A stretch of 10,539 bases of DNA from Clostridia bacterium. Lineage in GTDB: Bacteria > Bacillota > Clostridia > Peptostreptococcales > Anaerovoracaceae. The notes under the pieces were generated by a model, which was given only the letters and a program-made list of their open reading frames with translations, searched no databases and was not told the DNA's origin. Position 1 is the first letter of the stretch, and the number at the start of each line of letters is the position of its first letter. Both the position numbers and the translations under genes were made by a program. The stretch spans positions 1-10,539 of the forward strand of contig JAKSSQ010000048.1 in assembly GCA_024403005.1 (NCBI GenBank). Reading direction: 5' to 3'. Positions 5,724 to 10,539 of this stretch are shown here, piece after piece.

Positions 5724-7067
5724 ATGGACTATTTAATGGAACAATACAAAGCCAAGCCTACTACACCAGAAGAGGCTGTTACGGCCGTTAAGGACGGCGA
5801 CTGGGTAGACTTCGGTTTTGGCGTAAATACGCCGGAAGCTCTGGACAAGGCCCTGGCTGCAAGAGCATGGGAAGTCTGGGACGTAAACATTAGAGGGGGA
5901 ATATCCTTATCTGAACCCGCAGTAACAGGTCCGTCCTGCGTAGGACACTTTACATGGAACCCCTGGCACTGCTCCGGAATCGACAGAAAGGTAATCGGCA
6001 CAGGCGGAATGGGCTTTTTCGCTCCTATTCGCTATGCAGATTTGCCCAAATACTATAAGAACAACGAAATCCACGTTAATGTAGCCATGCTCATGACCGG
6101 CCCCATGGACGGCGACGGCTACTTCAGCTTTACTCTTACAACGTCCCATCTGGACGCTGTATGCAGAAATGCGGATATTGTTATCGTTGAGGTCAACAGA
6201 AACATGCCCCACGCCTTCTCCAAAGAAGGCTCCAAGGTGCACATCGACGACGTTAAGTACATCGTTGAACACGACAGCCCCTTAAGAACTCTGGCAGCTG
6301 CACCTAGCACGGAAATCGATAACAAGATCGCAGATCTTATCGTAAACGAAATTCCCAACGGCGCATGCCTGCAGCTGGGTATCGGCGCTATGCCCAACGC
6401 AATCGGACAGAAAATCGCAGATTCCGACCTTAAGGACCTGGGCGTACATACGGAAATGTACGTAGATGCCTTTGTTGAAATGACTGAAAAGGGCAGAATT
6501 ACAGGCAAATTCAAGAATCTGGACAGACTCCATCAGGTATACGCTTTCGCAGCAGGAAGCCAGAAAATGTACGATTTCCTTAATGGAAACACAGAAGTTC
6601 TCGGCGCTCCCGTAGACTATACAAACAATCCGGCTGTAGTTGCCCAGATTGATAAGTTTTATTCAATTAACAACGCTATCGATATAGACCTCTTCGGCCA
6701 GTTCAACGCAGAATCCGCAGGAACAAAGCAGATTTCCGGTACCGGCGGACAGCTGGACTTCGCAATCGGCGCTTACCAGTCCAACGGCGGCAAGAGCTTT
6801 ATCGCCATGACATCTACTTACACAAACAAGGACGGCGGAATTGAAAGCAGAATCCGCCCGACTCTGGCTGTTGGTTCTGTCGTAACCACTCCCAGATCCG
6901 TAACTCAGTACGTAGTAACCGAATACGGCATGTTCAACTGCAAGGGCAAATCCCTCTGGCAGAGAGCCGAAGGCTTAATCGACCTGGCACATCCGGATTT
7001 CCGCGAAGATTTAATTAAGGAAGCCGACAAGATGGGCGTATGGAGACGCGTTCACAAGAGATTCTAG
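5724..7067 (+). CDS. but: Butyryl-CoA:acetate / 4-hydroxybutyrate-type CoA-transferase
   Basis: This family I-like acyl-CoA:acetate CoA-transferase moves CoA between a short acyl-CoA (butyryl-CoA or 4-hydroxybutyryl-CoA) and acetate, the last step of butyrate formation in many gut clostridia. The product from the ATG at 5724 is 447 residues, the usual size. Family marks include the GIGAMPNAIG loop at 219-228, the catalytic glutamate Glu244 in VHTEMYVDAF, and GGQLDFAIGAYQSNGGKS at 341-358. The last motif resembles the butyryl-CoA transferases more than the 4-hydroxybutyrate enzymes, so I favour butyryl-CoA. An earlier in-frame ATG at 5664 would add 20 residues, but it lies only about seven bases from the predicted transcript start. 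AGGGGAA at 5714-5720 supports 5724, as does the family N-terminus. The gene is monocistronic, ending at the terminator at 7113-7144. Confidence 0.92.
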   Translation: MDYLMEQYKAKPTTPEEAVTAVKDGDWVDFGFGVNTPEALDKALAARAWEVWDVNIRGGISLSEPAVTGPSCVGHFTWNPWHCSGIDRKVIGTGGMGFFAPIRYADLPKYYKNNEIHVNVAMLMTGPMDGDGYFSFTLTTSHLDAVCRNADIVIVEVNRNMPHAFSKEGSKVHIDDVKYIVEHDSPLRTLAAAPSTEIDNKIADLIVNEIPNGACLQLGIGAMPNAIGQKIADSDLKDLGVHTEMYVDAFVEMTEKGRITGKFKNLDRLHQVYAFAAGSQKMYDFLNGNTEVLGAPVDYTNNPAVVAQIDKFYSINNAIDIDLFGQFNAESAGTKQISGTGGQLDFAIGAYQSNGGKSFIAMTSTYTNKDGGIESRIRPTLAVGSVVTTPRSVTQYVVTEYGMFNCKGKSLWQRAEGLIDLAHPDFREDLIKEADKMGVWRRVHKRF

Positions 7068-7086
7068 GAGCGATCCCTCGTAGTGC

Positions 7087-7101
7087 ATTGCGCTGCGCAA
7101 T
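7087..7101. repeat. 15-base palindrome after the CoA-transferase
   Basis: ATTGCGCTGCGCAAT is a perfect palindrome around a central T, lying 19 bases after the stop codon and 11 bases before the terminator stem. In RNA it could form a six-pair stem with a CTG loop. It may stabilise the mRNA 3' end or be part of a dispersed repeat; no function is assigned. Confidence 0.4.
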
Positions 7102-7112
7102 ATGTTAAAATT

Positions 7113-7144
7113 AAGGTGTTCTTAACTTAAAGGACACCTTTTTT
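7113..7144 (+). terminator. Terminator after the CoA-transferase
   Basis: AAGGTGTTCTT (7113-7123) pairs with AAGGACACCTT (7130-7140) over 11 pairs with one G-U, a six-base loop and a run of six T (7139-7144). It is a strong intrinsic terminator ending only 21 bases before the next ATG. Confidence 0.9.
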
Positions 7145-7165
7145 AATGCAATACAGGAGGACAGC

Positions 7166-8047
7166 ATGAAAGTTCAGGTTTACAGATACGATGCATTTAC
7201 AAAAGTGAAAGGCAAGGGCAATCCCGCCGGAGTTATATTTGATGCGGATAAATATACAACTGCCGAAATGCAGGAAGTTGCAAGGCAGATAGGCTTTTCC
7301 GAATGCGTATTCATCAGATCTTCCGATAAAGCAAATCTGCAGCTGCGCTACTTTACTCCCGGTGCGGAAGTAAACCTCTGCGGCCATGCAACCATGGCTT
7401 CTGTTTACTCTTTATTCAAGGATTCCGATCCGGAAGGCCCGGCAATCTGCAAGAAGGTTGAAACCAATGCAGAGATTATCGAAGTTTCCTACGATCCCAA
7501 ACTGCAGGAAGTTACAATGACCCAATCCGACGCGCAGTTTAAGCCTGTAAGCTGCAGCATGGCAGACCTTGCGGCATGCATTGGCCTCACCGAGGACGAT
7601 ATAGACGGTAACTACCCGGTTCTGTTCGGCTCCACAGGCCTTTGGACAGTAATCGTTCCTATTAAGACTCTGGAAGCTTTCGCACGCATGAAGCCGGACA
7701 ACAAGAGCTTCCCGAAGCTTTTCCCCGAGCTGCCCAATGCCAGCGTACATCCTATCTGCCTGGAAACCTTCAGAGAAGAAGCTTCTGTGCACGGCAGACA
7801 TTTCTCTGGTGCTAATACCGGACGCATAGAAGACCCGATTACAGGCACCGCAAGCGGAGTTACAGGCGCATACTATATACAGTATATCCATCCGGACATG
7901 GAAAGCTGCGACATTATAGTGGAGCAGGGCCAGGATGCAGGCTACGACGGAGTGGTTCACGTATGGGACCGCAAGGAAGACGGCGCAATTAAGGTTAAGA
8001 TCGCTGGCACCGCATCCGAAGTATGCGAACTGGAAGCTGAAATTTAA
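7166..8047 (+). CDS. PhzF-family isomerase-like protein
   Basis: This 293-residue protein belongs to the PhzF family, with a diaminopimelate epimerase-like double fold. The founding member isomerises trans-2,3-dihydro-3-hydroxyanthranilate in phenazine synthesis, but most bacterial homologues have unknown substrates and no phenazine genes are seen here. Visible marks are the N-terminal VYRYDAFT and GNPAGV, Glu46 in GFSECVF at the place of the PhzF catalytic glutamate (Glu45), and CGHAT at 72-76. EDPITGTASG at 222-231 and EQG at 253-255 complete the second half. The length is typical. The ATG at 7166 has AGGAGG at 7155-7160. No clear promoter exists between the preceding terminator and this start, so it may depend on readthrough or on a promoter inside the terminator region. 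A cytoplasmic enzyme is expected. Confidence 0.9.
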   Translation: MKVQVYRYDAFTKVKGKGNPAGVIFDADKYTTAEMQEVARQIGFSECVFIRSSDKANLQLRYFTPGAEVNLCGHATMASVYSLFKDSDPEGPAICKKVETNAEIIEVSYDPKLQEVTMTQSDAQFKPVSCSMADLAACIGLTEDDIDGNYPVLFGSTGLWTVIVPIKTLEAFARMKPDNKSFPKLFPELPNASVHPICLETFREEASVHGRHFSGANTGRIEDPITGTASGVTGAYYIQYIHPDMESCDIIVEQGQDAGYDGVVHVWDRKEDGAIKVKIAGTASEVCELEAEI

Positions 8048-8053
8048 CAAATC

Positions 8054-8082
8054 TTTACAATCCACAAGATATAGGGTATACT
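8054..8082 (+). promoter_or_regulatory. nrdR promoter
   Basis: TTTACA (8054-8059) and TATACT (8077-8082) are separated by exactly 17 bases, starting seven bases after the PhzF-family stop. The predicted start near 8089 gives a leader of about 43 bases. The promoter lies within the left arm and loop of the inverted repeat at 8059-8112. Confidence 0.65.
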
Positions 8083-8115
8083 TAATATGTTAATAAACTA
8101 TACTTGTGGATTTTT
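8059..8115 (+). terminator. Inverted repeat, possible terminator of the PhzF-family gene
   Basis: AATCCACAAGATATAG (8059-8074) is complementary to CTATACTTGTGGATT (8098-8112) over 15 pairs with one bulged A, and five T follow (8111-8115). The loop is large (23 bases), so termination may be modest. The same arms could instead be protein-binding sites flanking the nrdR promoter. Confidence 0.5.
8062..8077. promoter_or_regulatory. NrdR-box-like sequence in the nrdR promoter
   Basis: CCACAAGATATAGGGT matches the NrdR box as I remember it (ACACAATATATTGTGT) at 12 of 16 positions and fills the spacer of the nrdR promoter, which would suit autorepression. NrdR boxes usually come in pairs, but a second one about 31-33 bases downstream matches at only about 8 of 16, so the call is weak. 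Confidence 0.25.
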
Positions 8116-8131
8116 AATTTAGGAGACATAT

Positions 8132-8638
8132 ATGAAGTGCCCGTTTTGCGAAGCTCCGGATACTAAAGTAATCGACTCAAGACCGACAGAAGAAGGCCAC
8201 GCTATAAGACGCAGAAGAGCCTGCGACTGCTGCGGCAAGCGCTTTACAACTTACGAAAAGGTAGAAGAAGTATTCTTTATGGTCGTTAAGAGAGACGGCA
8301 GCAGAGAATCCTTCGACAGAAACAAGATTCTGAACGGTATTATCCGTGCATGCGAAAAGCGCCCCGTTACAATGGACCAGATGGAAGCCGTTGTTGCTGA
8401 AGTCGAAAGAGGCCTTAACAACATGATGGAAAAGGAAGTTACCAGCGCCTTTATCGGAGAAGTTGTAATGGAAAAGCTCAAGGATCTGGACGAAGTTGCT
8501 TACGTTCGCTTTGCTTCTGTTTACAGACAGTTTAAGGACGTTAATACATTTATCGCAGAAATCGAAAAGCTTCTCGGAAGCGATGCCATGGGTAAGTTAA
8601 AGAAGGCTCCCATAAAGAACCCTAAGGAAGAATTTTAA
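8132..8638 (+). CDS. nrdR: Transcriptional repressor NrdR
   Basis: NrdR represses ribonucleotide reductase genes when dATP is abundant. The 168-residue product has the expected zinc ribbon with Cys3, Cys6, Cys31 and Cys34, and the basic segment RRRRACDCCGKRFTTYE at 26-42. An ATP-cone domain follows, from about residue 46 (FFMVVKRDGSRESFDRNKIL) to about 136, ending in YVRFASVYRQFKD. The length is slightly above the usual 150-160 because of a lysine-rich tail. AGGAGA at 8121-8126 precedes the ATG. It has its own promoter at 8054-8082 and is followed by cmk after one base, so both are in one operon linking deoxynucleotide control with CMP/dCMP phosphorylation. No nrd reductase gene is in the window. 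Confidence 0.97.
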   Translation: MKCPFCEAPDTKVIDSRPTEEGHAIRRRRACDCCGKRFTTYEKVEEVFFMVVKRDGSRESFDRNKILNGIIRACEKRPVTMDQMEAVVAEVERGLNNMMEKEVTSAFIGEVVMEKLKDLDEVAYVRFASVYRQFKDVNTFIAEIEKLLGSDAMGKLKKAPIKNPKEEF

Positions 8639-8639
8639 A

Positions 8640-9296
8640 ATGAGTAAAATAATCGTAGCTATAGACGGCCCTGCAGGCGCAGGAAAAAGCACTATTGCAA
8701 AGCTTGTAGCAGGGGAAATCGGTGCAGATTACATCGATACAGGCGCCATGTACAGAGCTGTAGCCCTTAAGCTGCTGCGTACAGGCACAGATTACAACGA
8801 CCCCGAAGCTCTCGGAACGCTGCTTGAAGCGGTGGATGTGGACTTCTCCGAAGGCCGCACCATGCTGGACGGTGAAGACGTAAGCGGCCTTATCCGCACT
8901 CCGGAAATAAGCGCTCTGGCATCTCCGTCCTCTGCAATTCCCGCGGTTAGATATAAGCTTACAGATCTGCAGCAGGAAATGGGCCGCAGAAAGAGCATAG
9001 TAATGGACGGACGCGACATCGGAACAGTAGTTTTCCCTGATGCGGATTTCAAGTTCTTCCTTACAGCTTCTGCAGACGAAAGAGCCCGCAGAAGAACCAA
9101 CGAAATGCTGGAAAAGGGCCAGGAAGCCGATTTCGAACAGATTAAGGCAGACATTATCCAGCGCGACTACCAGGATTCCCACAGGGAATTCAGACCCCTT
9201 AAAAAGGCAGACGACGCCATAGAAATCGACTCCTCGGACATGACTATCCAGCAAGTTGTCGACACTATGATGTCCTATATACGCGGCGAAGCTTAA
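8640..9296 (+). CDS. cmk: Cytidylate kinase
   Basis: Cmk phosphorylates CMP and dCMP with ATP in the cytoplasm. The 218-residue protein has the P-loop DGPAGAGKST at 9-18, the nucleotide-binding DTGAMYRA at 33-40, and DGRDIGTVVFPDA at 123-135. The lid region ERARRR lies at about 147-152 and RDYQDSHREFRPLKKADDA at about 175-193, all typical of bacterial Cmk. The length is normal. The ATG at 8640 follows the nrdR stop by one base and uses AAGGAAG (8624-8630) inside the end of nrdR. In many clostridia cmk is followed by plsC, ispH or rpsA; here the next gene is convergent instead. Its stop codon overlaps that gene's stop in TTAA, and its terminator lies inside that gene. Confidence 0.97.
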   Translation: MSKIIVAIDGPAGAGKSTIAKLVAGEIGADYIDTGAMYRAVALKLLRTGTDYNDPEALGTLLEAVDVDFSEGRTMLDGEDVSGLIRTPEISALASPSSAIPAVRYKLTDLQQEMGRRKSIVMDGRDIGTVVFPDADFKFFLTASADERARRRTNEMLEKGQEADFEQIKADIIQRDYQDSHREFRPLKKADDAIEIDSSDMTIQQVVDTMMSYIRGEA

Positions 9297-9556
9297 ATTT
9301 TATAGAGCTCCCACCGGCAATCGGAGATAAGGTACTTTAACTGGTACCTTTTTTCTATGCCTTCGATTTCGCTCTGGCAGTCGTAAACGTAGGCCCTCTG
9401 GCCGGCTATCCGCTGCTCCTGAGACACAAGGATCTTGCCCACGTAGATTTCCCTTGTGGTTTCGTCTTTTTCTCTGTATTTGAATTTGTAGGGCAGGGGC
9501 TTGCTGCCGCACTTGAACACCACTATGGTGTCTATGGGTTTTGCTACGATCTTCAT
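9293..9556 (-). CDS. Small conserved-type protein paired with a Y-family polymerase
   Basis: This 87-residue protein has no signal peptide or membrane segment and looks like a small beta-rich cytoplasmic protein with many charged residues. It has two cysteines, Cys60 and Cys79, besides Cys16. From memory, similar proteins of about 85 residues starting MKI.AKPI and ending in W.L.KI sit directly after Y-family polymerase genes in other Firmicutes; I know no assigned function. The ATG overlaps the polymerase stop as ATGA (9553-9556), so translation is coupled, and GGGAGGA lies at 9565-9571. Its stop shares TTAA with the convergent cmk stop. An accessory role in translesion synthesis is inferred only from the pairing. 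Confidence 0.8.
   Translation of the reverse strand: MKIVAKPIDTIVVFKCGSKPLPYKFKYREKDETTREIYVGKILVSQEQRIAGQRAYVYDCQSEIEGIEKRYQLKYLISDCRWELYKI
9329..9354 (+). terminator. cmk terminator inside the convergent small gene
   Basis: AAGGTAC (9329-9335) pairs with GTACCTT (9344-9350), with an eight-base loop and six T (9349-9354). It is oriented for cmk transcripts and lies within the coding sequence of the minus-strand small gene, in its YQLKYL region. Confidence 0.7.
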
Positions 9557-10539
9557 GGTCCGTATCCTCCCATGTTCAGGAAGTTTCCGTCGTTTACACC
9601 TCCTTCCACAGGGCGGAGGGAAGTGTTTGCGAACGTGCCCCTGAATATGGCTTCATTTCCGAATTTATTCCTTATAATGTCTACAGTTTTATCTGCTTTT
9701 CTGCAGATTTCGCTGTCTTTTCTGCTGAAAAAGCTTATCTGAGTCTGGTCTGTATAACTTAAATTTCCGGTGCCTATGCCCAGCTGGCGTATGGGTTCAC
9801 CGCGCCAGAGTTCGTCGAAGAGAAAGCAGGCAGTTTCGTAGATTTCGCTGGTTATGTCCGTGCAACAATCCAGCTGAACCTGGTGTCTGTAGCCCATTAA
9901 CTGGAAAGTCCTTATCCAAAGGGACACCCTGGAGGCCATGCAGCCAAGGTGGCGCAGACGCATTGCAACCCGCTCCGCAAGGCTCAGCAGATAGGCCTTT
10001 GCTTCTGCCGGATCCGTTACGTCGTATTTTATTGTCATGCTGTTTCCGACGCCTTTCTGGATTACGGTGCTGTTGGGTATTACCGGTTCCGGATCTATGC
10101 CGTTAGCGTAGCGCCAGACCAGGTCTCCGTGGCTTTTAAGTATGCCTCTTATAAAATTTCTGTCTGCGTTTGCAAGTTCTCCGATCGTTGAAATTCCAAG
10201 GCTTTTAAGCTTTCTTTCCGTCGCTCTGCCCACCATGAACAATTCGCCGCAGGGCAGGGGCCACATCTTCTCCGGAATCTCTTCGGGCCACAGGGTGTGG
10301 GTTCTGTTCGGCTTTTTAAGCTCCGAACCCATCTTCGCCAGAATCTTGTTCGTGGACACTCCGATGTTTACGGTGAACCCCAGTTCGTCCTTTATGCGCC
10401 TTCGGATTAAATCAGCGGTTTCCACCGCATCTCCGAATTTCTTTTCCGAAGCCGTGTAATCTAAAAAGCATTCGTCCACGCTGTAGCGCTGGATAACACC
10501 GGAATATTCGCATAATATGCTGTACATTTCGTTGCTGCA
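9553..10539 (-). CDS. dinB: Y-family DNA polymerase (DinB/UmuC type), N-terminus outside the window
   Basis: This is a translesion DNA polymerase of the DinB/UmuC superfamily, continuing past the window end; 328 residues are visible. The frame stays open to 10539, so the Met codon at 10527 is internal and about 90 N-terminal residues with the first catalytic aspartate are missing. The palm motif SVDECFLD carries the other catalytic acids. FTVNIGVSTNKILAKMGSEL and KPN follow, then the helix-hairpin-helix thumb region (FMVGRATERKLKSLGISTIG), and the little finger starts near GNSMTIKYD. QISFF resembles the beta-clamp binding motif QLSLF, with a tail of about 55 residues after it (DKTVDIIRNKFG). 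The gene is translationally coupled to the 87-residue gene by an ATGA overlap. Whether it is PolIV-like or the UvrX/YqjW (PolV-like) branch is not settled; the internal clamp motif leans to the latter. Confidence 0.93.
   Translation of the reverse strand, partial: CSNEMYSILCEYSGVIQRYSVDECFLDYTASEKKFGDAVETADLIRRRIKDELGFTVNIGVSTNKILAKMGSELKKPNRTHTLWPEEIPEKMWPLPCGELFMVGRATERKLKSLGISTIGELANADRNFIRGILKSHGDLVWRYANGIDPEPVIPNSTVIQKGVGNSMTIKYDVTDPAEAKAYLLSLAERVAMRLRHLGCMASRVSLWIRTFQLMGYRHQVQLDCCTDITSEIYETACFLFDELWRGEPIRQLGIGTGNLSYTDQTQISFFSRKDSEICRKADKTVDIIRNKFGNEAIFRGTFANTSLRPVEGGVNDGNFLNMGGYGP

Noticed and set aside
7412..8065. Minus-strand open frame of 217 codons opposite the PhzF-family gene
   Set aside because: It is an antisense shadow rich in Cys and Ala with no motifs; the plus-strand gene carries all PhzF family signatures.
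8622..9254. Minus-strand open frame of 210 codons opposite cmk
   Set aside because: It is a shadow of cmk, with no family features and no promoter or binding site.
9553..10539. Polymerase gene as an N-terminally truncated pseudogene
   Set aside because: The reading frame stays open to the last base of the window, so the missing part is explained by the window edge.
1..10539. CRISPR array, tRNA or mobile element
   Set aside because: No regularly spaced repeats, cloverleaf sequence, transposase or target-site duplication was seen on either strand.

Overview
The window looks like an ordinary chromosomal segment of a strictly anaerobic, fermentative member of the Firmicutes, class Clostridia. 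Three things point there: a butyryl-CoA:acetate-type CoA-transferase, strong AAGGAGG-type ribosome binding sites with frequent AGA arginine codons, and Gram-positive style intrinsic terminators. The genus cannot be named from the sequence alone. I see no tRNA, rRNA, insertion sequence, phage gene or CRISPR array. No gene-free stretch exceeds about 300 bases; the longest, 474-679, holds a terminator and a promoter.

Layout. 1-480: a small hot-dog acyl-CoA thioesterase (+) with its -10 box at the window edge. 509-1698: a lipoprotein gene (+), isolated by terminators on both sides and driven by a promoter whose spacer contains a run of nine G. 1707-3299: peptide chain release factor 3 (prfC, -), apparently expressed from an extended -10 promoter so close to the ATG that the mRNA would be leaderless. 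3317-5495: a two-gene minus-strand operon of an M20-family amidohydrolase followed by an agmatinase-family ureohydrolase. 5496-5723: a divergent regulatory region with three candidate Rex (NADH/NAD redox sensor) operators, one lying on the -35 box of the next gene. 5724-7067: the CoA-transferase (+). 7166-8047: a PhzF-family protein (+). 8132-9296: nrdR and cmk (+), one nucleotide apart. 9293-10539: a Y-family DNA polymerase cut by the window end, with a small 87-residue partner gene (-), converging on cmk with overlapping stop codons.

How the genes fit together. The centre of the window (amidohydrolase, ureohydrolase, divergent CoA-transferase) suggests use of an acylated or guanidino nitrogen compound next to an acid-producing CoA-transferase under redox control; the pathway link is inference. 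nrdR and cmk both concern nucleotide supply (ribonucleotide reductase control, CMP/dCMP phosphorylation). The polymerase and its small partner form a translationally coupled pair. The least expected signals are regulatory: the poly-G promoter spacer, the leaderless prfC start, the Rex-like operator array and the nrdR promoter nested inside an inverted repeat.
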